Positions 7,058 to 15,002 of a stretch of 64,000 nucleotides of DNA are shown piece by piece; position 1 is the first letter of the stretch; each line of letters opens with the position of its first letter. Made by a program: the position numbers and the translations under genes. The stretch comes from PLA3 sp964592235 (lineage in GTDB: Bacteria > Planctomycetota > Phycisphaerae > UBA1845 > UTPLA1). Under the pieces are notes generated by a model that saw only the letters and a list, made by a program, of their open reading frames with translations, had not been told where the DNA came from and did no database searches. Location of the stretch: the NCBI GenBank assembly GCA_964592235.1, contig CAZQCF010000005.1, positions 1 to 64,000 of the forward strand, given 5' to 3'.

Positions 7058-8500
7058 CTACCGGCTCTTCCGCTTCCGATCGCGCCGCTTGTCCTTTTTG
7101 CTCGGCTGATACTTCGGCCGGCTCGGCGCCTTGAGGTTCGGCATCTTCCCACCCGCCATCGACATCTGCGCGAACTGCGAGCCGAACTTCATCCGGTCCA
7201 TCATCGACATGCCCGCCATGTGCTTCATCATGTCGCGCATCTGGAGAAACTGCTTGCACAGGCCGCTTACGTCTTCCGTGTCCGTGCCGCTGCCGCGCGC
7301 GATCCGCCGCCGCCGCGACGAGTCGATCAGCTTCGGGTTGCTCCGCTCCTTCGGCGTCATCGACTTCACGATCGCCTTCATGCGCGTGATCTCGCCCTCG
7401 TCGATCTGCATCTCGGTGTCGCGCATCATGCTCCCCACGCCGGGAATCATCTTCAACATGTCCTTCAGCGATCGGCCGCTCATCACCTTTTCCATCTGGC
7501 CGATGAAATCGTCCAGCGAAAGGTTGCCCTTCTTCATCTTTTCTTCGATGCGGGCCGCTTCTTCGACGTCCACTTGCCGCTGGGTCTGCTCTACGAGCGA
7601 AACAATGTCGCCCATGCCCAGGATGCGACTGGCCATGCGATCCGGGTGGAACTCTTCCAGCCGGTCGAGTTTTTCGCCGACGCCGATGAACTTCACCGGT
7701 TTCTGCACGATGCTCTTGACCGACAGAATCGCTCCGCCGCGCGTATCGGAGTCAAACTTCGTGAGAATGACGCCGTCCAGTTCCAGCCGCTCGTTGAAAT
7801 GCCGGGCCGTGCTGACCGCGTCCTGACCGGTCATGGCGTCCAGCACGAGATAAATCTGATGCGGCGAGACCGTATTCGCCACGTTCGACAGCTCGGCCAT
7901 CAGTTCGTCGTCAATCGCGAGCCGGCCGGCCGTGTCGAGGATCACCACGTCGAGCAATTGCTTCTGCGCCGCGGCGACGCCGTTGCGGCAGACCTTCATC
8001 GGGTTCTGATGATCGCGCTCGGCATGGACGGGCACGCCCAATTGCTGCCCGAGCACTTCGAGCTGATCGATGGCCGCCGGGCGTTTCAGGTCGGCCGCGA
8101 CGAGCATCGGCTTCTTGCCGCGGTCCTGGCAATACTTCGCGAGCTTGGCGCAGGTTGTCGTCTTACCCGAGCCTTGCAGGCCCGCCATCATGATGACCGT
8201 CGGCGGGGTGGCGACCCACGGGATACGCGAATCGACCGGCCCCATCAGGCCGATCAATTCGTCGTGAACGATCTTCACCATCACCTGCTCGGGGTGCAGT
8301 GTTCCGATGACTTCCGAGCCGATGGCCTTTTCGGTGACTTCCTGCGTGAATTTTTTGACGACATCGAGGTGAACGTCGGCCTCCAGAAGGGCGGTGCGCA
8401 CGTCGCGCATTACCTCGCGCACGTTATCCTCGGTGATTCGTCCGCGGCCGCGCAGGCGGCGGAACACGTCATTGAACCGGTCGGTCAGTGCGTCAAACAT
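7058..8500 (-). CDS. ffh: Signal recognition particle protein Ffh (SRP54)
   Basis: 480 aa GTPase that binds signal sequences of nascent membrane and secreted proteins with SRP RNA and delivers them to FtsY. NG domain: N-terminal helical bundle (residues 1-90), P-loop GLQGSGKT (107-114), DTAGRL (189-194), TKFD (247-250) and a GVGEK segment. The Met-rich M domain follows from about residue 330 (GMSMMDRMKFGSQFAQMSM region) and ends in a Lys/Arg-rich tail. Length is a little above the E. coli protein (453 aa) because of the tail. It is transcribed away from pyrK. No 4.5S RNA gene was found nearby. Confidence 0.97.
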   Translation of the reverse strand: MFDALTDRFNDVFRRLRGRGRITEDNVREVMRDVRTALLEADVHLDVVKKFTQEVTEKAIGSEVIGTLHPEQVMVKIVHDELIGLMGPVDSRIPWVATPPTVIMMAGLQGSGKTTTCAKLAKYCQDRGKKPMLVAADLKRPAAIDQLEVLGQQLGVPVHAERDHQNPMKVCRNGVAAAQKQLLDVVILDTAGRLAIDDELMAELSNVANTVSPHQIYLVLDAMTGQDAVSTARHFNERLELDGVILTKFDSDTRGGAILSVKSIVQKPVKFIGVGEKLDRLEEFHPDRMASRILGMGDIVSLVEQTQRQVDVEEAARIEEKMKKGNLSLDDFIGQMEKVMSGRSLKDMLKMIPGVGSMMRDTEMQIDEGEITRMKAIVKSMTPKERSNPKLIDSSRRRRIARGSGTDTEDVSGLCKQFLQMRDMMKHMAGMSMMDRMKFGSQFAQMSMAGGKMPNLKAPSRPKYQPSKKDKRRDRKRKSR

Positions 8501-8940
8501 GGGGTGGGTTCGCCTCTCCGGGTGTTACTCTTGTTGGCGGAAGTGAAGATACGGGTGCAATTAGCGCGATTCAAGCGACGCAGAATTCGGGCTGAAAAAT
8601 AAGGGGCATTCTGCATCGCTCGCTTCAAACGTTGCCTGAATCACTCGATCATATCGTAATCGCCTATCCCGAATAATCTTGCGCAAAATCCGCCGATGGA
8701 CTATCAACCCGAATATCATCTCTCGTCGATGGAACTTTCGGCGTTCGAAGGGCGTACGAATCGCAGGCCCGAGCGGTCGACAATCGGAGCTGCGAATTCA
8801 ACTGCCATACGGATTATAAGGTCATGTTCTGAATAAACTTAGGAGGCCTGATCGCGACGCCGAAAACCGTTGACACCGCTCCGCCGCCCGGTTAAGTTCA
8901 CCGCAAGTGTGAGTGGGGGTTGAAGGGCCTTTCGATTGCA
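8501..8940. other. Gene-free stretch upstream of the pyrK leader
   Basis: About 440 bp between divergent ffh and the structured leader at 8941. It is AT-richer than its surroundings. One 46-codon frame (8696-8836, plus strand) has no ribosome binding site and no recognisable features. TTGACA occurs at 8870-8875, but the best -10 candidate (TAAGTT at 8890) is only 14 nt away, so I do not call a promoter. Confidence 0.4.
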
Positions 8941-8946
8941 GCTAAC

Positions 8947-9026
8947 CGCTACGGATAACGGCTTTCTTAGCCGTGGCGCTCCTCCGGATCGGAACACGGT
9001 GTTTCGATCCGGAGGTTTCTTTTTTT
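8947..9026 (+). terminator. Strong intrinsic terminator/possible attenuator upstream of pyrK
   Basis: A perfect 11-bp stem CCTCCGGATCG/CGATCCGGAGG (8981-8991 with 9005-9015) is followed by TTTCTTTTTTT (9016-9026). No plus-strand gene precedes it, and it ends 38 nt before the pyrK start. Just upstream two helices exclude each other: ACGGCT/AGCCGT (8958-8963 with 8969-8974) and CGCTACGG/CCGTGGCG (8947-8954 with 8971-8978). It is either a transcription attenuator for pyrK or the end of a small RNA. Confidence 0.6.
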
Positions 9027-9064
9027 GTGCACTGTAAGATTAGTAACTTCAATAGGTTGCGCGA

Positions 9065-9955
9065 GTGGAACCGGCCTGCGAATTGCGACCTGCGATCATT
9101 GCCTCGAGGGTTGCCGGATTCCGCATACCCTGTCGCGAGCATTTCGAACTGACGTTGAGCATCGTGGAATTTCCTGCCGCGCAACCGGGGCAATTCGTCC
9201 AGATTCTCTGCCGGGACTCCGTTGAATCGCTGGTGAGTGGGCAGGCGATGCTTCGCCGGCCGTTCAGCATCGGGGGACTTCGACGCGGGGCGCAGGACGT
9301 TGAAATAGACATTCTTGGAAGAATCGTCGGCCCGGGGACGGCGTGGCTGGCGGCGCGGCGGCCGGGCGACGGCGTGAATCTCCTGGGTCCGCTGGGGTGC
9401 TCGTTTTCGATGCCGACAACCGGCGAAATGCCGATCCTCGTGGCGGGCGGCGTGGGGTTGCCTCCGATCCGATGGCTCGCCCAGACGCTGGCGCGAGCGG
9501 GTATCCGCTCGTCCTTTGTTTACGGCGCGCAGTCGCGGGATCTCTTGGCAGTGGCGTTGAGTTCGGAGCCGTCGCGGGATGGGAAAATGAGCGAATGTAT
9601 TAAGGAATTCACCGGTTTGGGCGTCTCGGCGGTGATCACGACGGACGATGGATCGTGCGGGCTGCGCGGGCGCGTGACGGATGCGCTGGCGCTCCAACTG
9701 GATGCCTGTGCCGGGCGCGCGGCGCGGGTGTACGCGTGCGGACCGGAGCCGATGCTGCGCGCGGTGGCGACGAGTTGCGCGGCGCGCGGCGTGGCGTGCG
9801 AAGTGGCGATGGAGCGCGTGATGGGCTGCGGCATGGCCACGTGTCAGTCGTGCGTCGTGCCGGTGCGCGACGGCGCGAGCGCGGAGGGCTGGCGGTACGC
9901 GCTGTGTTGCCGGGAAGGTCCGGTGTTCGACGCATCGAATGTGATCTGGTTTTGA
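9065..9955 (+). CDS. pyrK: Dihydroorotate dehydrogenase electron-transfer subunit-like (PyrK)
   Basis: 296 aa from GTG 9065. A ferredoxin-reductase-type FAD/NAD module: an N-terminal barrel with the FAD motif RRPFSIGG, the NAD-binding VAGGVGLPPIRWLA segment, and CGPEPML. The C-terminus carries the [2Fe-2S] cysteines C255, C260, C263 and one of C281/C282 in a C-x4-C-x2-C...C arrangement. In class 1B dihydroorotate dehydrogenase this subunit passes electrons from PyrD to NAD+ in pyrimidine synthesis. No pyrD is adjacent, which is unusual, so a related ferredoxin-reductase subunit cannot be excluded. The terminator-like leader at 8981-9026 suggests regulation by attenuation. Confidence 0.8.
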   Translation: MEPACELRPAIIASRVAGFRIPCREHFELTLSIVEFPAAQPGQFVQILCRDSVESLVSGQAMLRRPFSIGGLRRGAQDVEIDILGRIVGPGTAWLAARRPGDGVNLLGPLGCSFSMPTTGEMPILVAGGVGLPPIRWLAQTLARAGIRSSFVYGAQSRDLLAVALSSEPSRDGKMSECIKEFTGLGVSAVITTDDGSCGLRGRVTDALALQLDACAGRAARVYACGPEPMLRAVATSCAARGVACEVAMERVMGCGMATCQSCVVPVRDGASAEGWRYALCCREGPVFDASNVIWF

Positions 9956-10003
9956 TGCGCGCAGGGGTTGCGGGGAGCTGGCCGCGCGGCGAATCCGGAA
10001 AAT

Positions 10004-10684
10004 TTATTTTTTTTGGACGAGTCGAGGCAGTTCGAGGGGGTCTTCCAGAAAAAAATCGGGGGCCTCGGCGCGAAGCACGTCAAAATTTTGATATCCCCAG
10101 GTCACGGCGACGGAAATCATTCCGGCGTTTCGCGCCGTTCGAATGTCGGCGACCGAATCCCCCACGAGCGCGACCTGTGCCGGCGAGATACCCATGCTTT
10201 GCGCGAGCCGTTGCGCGGCGCGCGGGTCGGGTTTCTTGTCCTCCTCGCATCGGTAACCGATCACATCTGCGAAGTACGACATCAGCCCAAGTCGGCGGAC
10301 TGTTTCAGCGGCCAATGCGTGAGGCTTGTTGGTCAAGACCGAACAGGGCACGCGCTGGATCTTCATTAAGTCGAGCATTTGCATGATGTTGGGAAACGGT
10401 CTTGTTTCGTCGACAACGTGCGCCGCGTAGTGCGTTCGCGCGTGAAGAATGAACATCTCCAGCGCGGATTTGTCGAGTTGCGGCACCGCGCGGCGGCAGA
10501 GCGCAGGGAGTCCGTCGCCGATCCAGCCGCGCGTCTGTTCACGGGTAACGGGAGGGAGATTCATCGCGCGCAGCGCGTGTGAAAGCGCCTCGTGAATGTC
10601 GGGTAGCGAGTCCACGAGCGTGCCGTCGAGGTCGAAAATGCACGCGCGAGGGGGTGCCTTGGGAGACGAATCGGTGGGATGCAC
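10004..10684 (-). CDS. HAD-family phosphatase, phosphoglycolate phosphatase-like
   Basis: 226 aa. HAD motif I DLDGT (residues 18-22, Asp18 nucleophile), motif II in SVLTNKP, motif III Lys in EEDKKPDP, motif IV GDSVADIRTARNAG. The alpha-helical cap between motifs I and II fits subfamily IA, as in Gph, which dephosphorylates 2-phosphoglycolate formed during DNA repair. Close relatives act on other small phosphates, so the substrate is an inference. Transcribed toward pyrK; the two genes are convergent with a 48-nt gap. Confidence 0.85.
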   Translation of the reverse strand: MHPTDSSPKAPPRACIFDLDGTLVDSLPDIHEALSHALRAMNLPPVTREQTRGWIGDGLPALCRRAVPQLDKSALEMFILHARTHYAAHVVDETRPFPNIMQMLDLMKIQRVPCSVLTNKPHALAAETVRRLGLMSYFADVIGYRCEEDKKPDPRAAQRLAQSMGISPAQVALVGDSVADIRTARNAGMISVAVTWGYQNFDVLRAEAPDFFLEDPLELPRLVQKK

Positions 10685-10742
10685 TCATGTATTTGACCGC
10701 GGCGCGCCGAAAAAAGAAATGACGAGCGACCAAACTTTTTTG

Positions 10743-10770
10743 TTGACAAAGTTTTGGGTCACTCTAGACT
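10743..10770 (+). promoter_or_regulatory. Promoter for the Lys-rich peptide gene
   Basis: TTGACA (10743-10748), 16-nt spacer, TAGACT (10765-10770). A near-perfect ribosome binding site, AAAGGAGGTG, follows at 10781-10790. Confidence 0.65.
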
Positions 10771-10796
10771 TTGCGAAAAGAAAGGAGGTGACGCTA

Positions 10797-10862
10797 ATGG
10801 CTAAACGCAAGAAGAAGAGCGCCACCAAGAAGAAAGCCACCAAGAAGAAGGGTCGGAAGTAA
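10797..10862 (+). CDS. 21-residue Lys-rich basic peptide
   Basis: A complete short gene: consensus promoter (10743-10770), AAGGAGGTG seven bases before ATG 10797, 21 codons, TAA at 10860-10862, and a terminator at 10960-11001. The peptide has about 11 Lys and 2 Arg with Ala, Thr and Ser between, and no acidic or hydrophobic segment. It resembles the basic tails of histone H1-like or ribosomal proteins, so nucleic-acid binding is the obvious guess, but no family is recognised. The strength of the expression signals argues it is truly translated. The alternative, that it is a leader for a structured RNA downstream, cannot be excluded. Confidence 0.65.
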   Translation: MAKRKKKSATKKKATKKKGRK

Positions 10863-10928
10863 CTCTTCCACCCGCGGGTAACTTCGCGGACGTGATCGAA
10901 TCACTTCGACGCGATCTTGCGACACCCG

Positions 10929-11001
10929 GGTCTTCACAGCGATGAAGACCGACGAATGCATGGAAGGTGCTCCTGCCACGGCGGCACCTTCCATTTTTAT
11001 T
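10929..11001 (+). terminator. Hairpin and intrinsic terminator of the Lys-rich peptide transcript
   Basis: GGTCTTCA/TGAAGACC (10929-10936 with 10943-10950) is followed by a second stem ATGGAAGGTGC/GCACCTTCCAT (10960-10970 with 10984-10994) and TTTTTATT. The second hairpin is a rho-independent terminator. The 100-nt 3' untranslated region is longer than the coding part. Confidence 0.75.
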
Positions 11002-11151
11002 GCGCTTTGCTCGTTCGAGCCGTTGTTCCGTTTGAAGCACGCGCCCTGCGAATTCAATTCGCGATTCCCGGGTGCGGTCGCATGGACGGTCATCATCGCC
11101 TCATGCCGGGAAGCGCTTTCCTCGCGTTCATCCGTTCGCAGTGCGGATCTC

Positions 11152-12237
11152 CTACGGTTGCAACAGCCACGCACGCGTAAACGTTACATGTTCGATGTGC
11201 GTCAGATTCGCGGAATACACCACGTGGATTCGGCCGTCGGCGGTTTGAATCGCGCTGGGGTAGGAAAGCTGCGGCGGGCCGCCGGCGATGATTTTCGGCG
11301 ATGACCACGATTCGCCACCGTTGGTTGATAGTGCGGCGACCAGCGGCGTGCGCAGCGTGGCGCTGTCGTTGTAGATGGCCAATAGTTCGCCGGTCCAAAG
11401 CCGAATCAGCTCAACGCCGCTATTGGGATTGGGCAGATCGCCCCGTTCGCGGACGGTCCAGCCGATGCCGCAGGCGTCGCCGCGGGCGTCCAGCATGGTT
11501 CCGCTGTTGGATCCGTTCCGCAGGAGTGTGAAGAGCGAGCCATCAGCCAGTTGGACAACCGCTGGCTGGAGGTTCAGCGGCACGGAGAATAGTTTTCCGG
11601 TAGCTTGCCAGGTAGCGCCGCGGTCGGAACTGCGCCAGAATTGAGATTGGTACACCGCCTGTTCGTAGGCGGGGATGATCCATGTGCCGCCGGCGGTGAT
11701 GATGGGTCGGTTGCGCAGAAGGATGCAGACAGCATCGAGCAGCGGGCGCGGCGCGGTCCACGTGACGCCGCCGTCGGGGGAGTCCATCTGCATCGTTCGG
11801 CTAAGGCAGAAGTTGTCGCCGAACAGCTCGACGTAATAGAGGTGAAGCGTGCCGTTATCGTCGAGAAACAGGACGCAGTTGGCGTCGGCGAAACCGGGCT
11901 TGTCGGCCAGCGTCGCCGGCGATGACCATTCCTGGTTGCCTTCGGAGCGACGCGAAACGACGATTTGCGTGTCGGGTGCCAGCTCGTAGGAACCCGCGCC
12001 CCACGCGACGAGCAGGTCTCCGTTGGGGGTTTCGACAATCGACGCAGTGTGATTGTAGGGATAGGGCGGCGCTCGGTCGGGGGATGATGGGAGACGCTCG
12101 CTCGTGAATTCCGGGGGCAATGAATCGGTTGATTGCGGTGCGGGCGCAATCGTCGTGGGGCAGGTCAGAAGCGCAAACCAATCCTGGATTCCGCAACCAC
12201 TGGCGGAAAAGGCGATCGACGCTGCCAGGAAGATCAT
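11152..12237 (-). CDS. Sialidase/BNR-repeat lipoprotein
   Basis: About 361 aa. The frame stays open to 12579, but ATG 12237 is preferred because it gives a short lipoprotein signal (MIFLAASIAFS, lipobox SASGC). The mature part is a six-bladed beta-propeller of the exo-sialidase superfamily: Asp-box-like repeats (SPDGGVTWTAP, SSDRGATWQA, STNGGESWSSP), TGELLAIYND, and a closing AIQTADGRIHVVYS. Such proteins cleave sialic acids or other sugars, or only bind glycans; catalytic residues cannot be assigned here. It is probably anchored in the envelope. It is divergent from wecB. Confidence 0.75.
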   Translation of the reverse strand: MIFLAASIAFSASGCGIQDWFALLTCPTTIAPAPQSTDSLPPEFTSERLPSSPDRAPPYPYNHTASIVETPNGDLLVAWGAGSYELAPDTQIVVSRRSEGNQEWSSPATLADKPGFADANCVLFLDDNGTLHLYYVELFGDNFCLSRTMQMDSPDGGVTWTAPRPLLDAVCILLRNRPIITAGGTWIIPAYEQAVYQSQFWRSSDRGATWQATGKLFSVPLNLQPAVVQLADGSLFTLLRNGSNSGTMLDARGDACGIGWTVRERGDLPNPNSGVELIRLWTGELLAIYNDSATLRTPLVAALSTNGGESWSSPKIIAGGPPQLSYPSAIQTADGRIHVVYSANLTHIEHVTFTRAWLLQP

Positions 12238-12487
12238 TGCCGCGAAAGGCCTCCCAGGTGGTGCGCACCCTGCGCGAAGCCGATGGCTTGCAATCCGTCG
12301 GCATCGCAGCTGGCGCGTGCAGTGCGCTGGATCGAATCGCGCGATCGTGTTGCAGGAGTTATGGGGCATGACGGCCGCTAACTGGTTGGTACAGGGTGGA
12401 TAAGATACGATGGCCAGCCGATGAATCCCAGCGCTGCACGGGAGTGGCGGCGTATCGCTCCGACGCGCATCAGACGTGGTACACCCA

Positions 12488-13588
12488 ATGCTGAAAGTGA
12501 TGTGCATCTGTGGGGCGCGGCCGAACTTCATGAAGATCGCGCCGTTGGTGGAGGCGTTTCGAGCGACCGGCCGCATCACGCCGATCCTCGTTCATACGGG
12601 CCAGCACTACGACGAGAAGATGAGCGATCTGTTCTTCCGCGACCTGGGCATCCCCAAGCCGGATGTGAACCTTGAGGTCGGATCGGGCAGCCACGCGGTG
12701 CAAACAGCGGAGATCATGCGGCGCTTTGAACCAGTCTTGCTGGAACACAAGCCGGATTGGGTGGTCGTTGTTGGCGACGTGAACAGCACGATCGCCTGCG
12801 GGCTGGTGGCGGTGAAGCTTGGCGTGAGGCTCGCGCACGTGGAGGCGGGATTGCGGAGCTTTGACCGCACGATGCCGGAAGAGATCAACCGAATCCTGAC
12901 GGACGCGATCTCTGATCTGCTGCTCGTAAGTGATCCGAGCGGCGTGGAGAACCTGCGGCGCGAAGGCGTGCCCGATGAGAAGGTGCGGTTCGTCGGCAAT
13001 GTGATGATCGACACGCTGCTGAAGAATCGGGCGCGGGCGGATCAATCAACCGTGCTGGAGACATTCGGGCTGCGGCCCGGCGGTTACGCGGTGGTGACCC
13101 TGCACCGGCCGAGCAACGTCGATGATGCGAAGACGCTGGGCGGGATTCTCGACGCGCTGTCGACGATCGCGCGCGACATGCCGATTATCTTTCCGATGCA
13201 CCCGCGAACGCGAAAGAATGTTGCGGCTATGGGCCTGGAGCCGAAGGTCGCGAGGATCGCGGGTTTCCAGACGCCCGAACCGCTGGGCTATCTTGATTTT
13301 CTCAAGCTCATGGCGGAAGCTGCGATTGTGCTGACGGATTCCGGCGGCGTGCAGGAAGAGACGACGATCCTGAACGTCCCATGCCTGACCTTGCGCGAGA
13401 ATACCGAGCGGCCATCGACCATTTCCGACGGGACCAACAAGCTCATCGGTCCATCGCCCGGCGCGATCTTGGCGGGCTATCATGCGCAGCGTGCGGTCGG
13501 TCGCGGGCCGGGGCGGAAGCCGCCGCTTTGGGATGGACAGGCTGCGGTACGAATCGCGAATGTGTTTCTGGAAATGCACCAGCGGTAG
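12488..13588 (+). CDS. wecB: UDP-N-acetylglucosamine 2-epimerase (non-hydrolysing)
   Basis: 366 aa from ATG 12488 (GTG 12476 also possible). It interconverts UDP-GlcNAc and UDP-ManNAc, a precursor of surface polysaccharides. Diagnostic segments: GARPNFMKIAPL at the start, HTGQHYDEKMSD, GDVNSTIACGLVA, HVEAGLRSFDRTMPEEINR, VTLHRPSNVD, and TDSGGVQEETTILNVPCLTLRENTERP near the C-terminus. Length agrees with the family (about 370-380). Followed by gmd in the same direction; the two probably feed the polysaccharide genes at 41-55 kb. Confidence 0.95.
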   Translation: MLKVMCICGARPNFMKIAPLVEAFRATGRITPILVHTGQHYDEKMSDLFFRDLGIPKPDVNLEVGSGSHAVQTAEIMRRFEPVLLEHKPDWVVVVGDVNSTIACGLVAVKLGVRLAHVEAGLRSFDRTMPEEINRILTDAISDLLLVSDPSGVENLRREGVPDEKVRFVGNVMIDTLLKNRARADQSTVLETFGLRPGGYAVVTLHRPSNVDDAKTLGGILDALSTIARDMPIIFPMHPRTRKNVAAMGLEPKVARIAGFQTPEPLGYLDFLKLMAEAAIVLTDSGGVQEETTILNVPCLTLRENTERPSTISDGTNKLIGPSPGAILAGYHAQRAVGRGPGRKPPLWDGQAAVRIANVFLEMHQR

Positions 13589-13678
13589 GGTGCGTCCCCA
13601 GGACACCATCGTACGGTGGGCGCTGCCCGCTTCAGCAGTGGAGCCAGATTCCCGCAGGTGAAGCGGAGACAACGGAAG

Positions 13679-14716
13679 ATGGCCAAGAAGGCGCTCATCA
13701 CGGGGATCACCGGGCAGGACGGGAGTTACCTCGCCGAGTTGTTGCTGTCCAAGGGCTACGAAGTTCACGGGTTGATTCGCCGGTCAAGCAGCTTCAACAC
13801 GGGCCGCATTGATCACCTATACCGCGACCCGCACGACAAGAACGCGCGGCTATTCCTGCATTACGGCGATCTGCTGGACGGCTCCAGCCTGCGGCGCGTG
13901 CTGACCGCGGTGGGGCCGGACGAGGTCTATAACCTCGCGGCGCAATCGCATGTGCGCGTGAGTTTTGATCAGCCGGTGTACACCGTCGAGACGGGGGCGA
14001 TCGGCACGTTGATGCTGCTGGAGGCGATCCGCGATACGCAGGTGCCGGCACGATTCTACCAGGCGTCGAGCAGCGAAATGTTCGGCGCATCTCCACCGCC
14101 GCAAAACGAACAGACGCCGTTTCGGCCGCGCAGTCCGTACGCCTGCGGCAAGGTGTTCAGCTATTGGCAGGTGGTGAATTATCGCGAGGCGTACGGCTTG
14201 TTCGCGTGCAACGGGATTCTCTTCAATCACGAAAGCCCTCGACGCGGAGAGACCTTTGTCACGCGAAAGATCACGCGCGCGGCGACCCGCATCAAGGAAG
14301 GCCTGCAAAGCAAGCTGTATCTCGGCAATCTCGACGCGCGGCGCGACTGGGGATTCGCCGGCGACTATGTCGATGCAATGTGGCGGATGCTTCAGCAGGA
14401 CGCGCCCGATGATTTCATCATTGCGACGGGGCAGATGCACACGGTGGGGGAGTTCGCGGATGCCGCGTTCCGCCATGTGGGACTTGATTGGAAGGAATTT
14501 GTAGAGATTGACGAGCGGTACAAGCGGCCGACCGAAGTGGATGCCCTTCAGGGGGACGCGAGCAAGGCCCGGCGCGTGCTCGGCTGGCAGCCACGGGTGG
14601 GGTTCGCCGAACTGGTGAGAATGATGATCGATCAGGATTGGGCGCTCGCGAAGGAAGAACGCGTGCTGGCAAGCCATCGCAACGGTGGCGCCGGACCGAC
14701 GCGAATCTCCCCGTGA
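13679..14716 (+). CDS. gmd: GDP-mannose 4,6-dehydratase
   Basis: 345 aa from ATG 13679, with GGAGA ten bases upstream. An extended short-chain dehydrogenase with NADP motif GITGQDG (residues 9-15), HGLIRRSSSFNT, HYGDLLD, SSSEMFG and the catalytic Tyr154-x3-Lys158 pair in SPYACGK. RxNHESPRRGETFVTRK corresponds to the family's FNHESPRRGETFVTRK block. It converts GDP-mannose to GDP-4-keto-6-deoxymannose, precursor of GDP-fucose, GDP-rhamnose or perosamine. No fucose synthase is adjacent. Gap to wecB is 90 nt. Confidence 0.95.
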   Translation: MAKKALITGITGQDGSYLAELLLSKGYEVHGLIRRSSSFNTGRIDHLYRDPHDKNARLFLHYGDLLDGSSLRRVLTAVGPDEVYNLAAQSHVRVSFDQPVYTVETGAIGTLMLLEAIRDTQVPARFYQASSSEMFGASPPPQNEQTPFRPRSPYACGKVFSYWQVVNYREAYGLFACNGILFNHESPRRGETFVTRKITRAATRIKEGLQSKLYLGNLDARRDWGFAGDYVDAMWRMLQQDAPDDFIIATGQMHTVGEFADAAFRHVGLDWKEFVEIDERYKRPTEVDALQGDASKARRVLGWQPRVGFAELVRMMIDQDWALAKEERVLASHRNGGAGPTRISP

Positions 14717-14861
14717 TGTAAGTGTCGAGTCGGCTGCAGCCTAGGACCCAAGTAACCGGGACCAGCGCGAACCAGGAACCGTGCTCCCAGAATTCACCTC
14801 TTGCTTATCTTAAATACCCCTTCGGACCTCGGACCGCCGGTCACTAATCTGTTTGCCCCAA

Positions 14862-14890
14862 TTGTCCGGACCCTCTGAATTTGGTAGAAT
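14862..14890 (+). promoter_or_regulatory. Promoter of the DUF1800/DUF1501 pair
   Basis: TTGTCC (14862-14867), 17-nt spacer, TAGAAT (14885-14890), about 110 nt before the DUF1800 start. The remainder of the 286-bp gap 14717-15002 shows nothing I can name. Confidence 0.45.
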
Positions 14891-15002
14891 CGGTGTGCAA
14901 GCCTCCGGGATGCCATCGGCCCCCCGGACGGCCAATGCGATTGGAGGAGCCGTATCGCCCTTTGATATCGAGGCTCGATGCGGAAGGAAAGAGGGTTCGT
15001 CC

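Noticed and set aside
8696..8836. 46-codon plus-strand frame upstream of pyrK
   Set aside because: No ribosome binding site, no compositional or motif support, and the frame ends well before the terminator-like hairpin.
8870..8895. TTGACA with TAAGTT as a promoter for the pyrK leader
   Set aside because: The spacer is only 14 nt and the -10 match is poor. A promoter must exist for the leader, but I cannot place it here.
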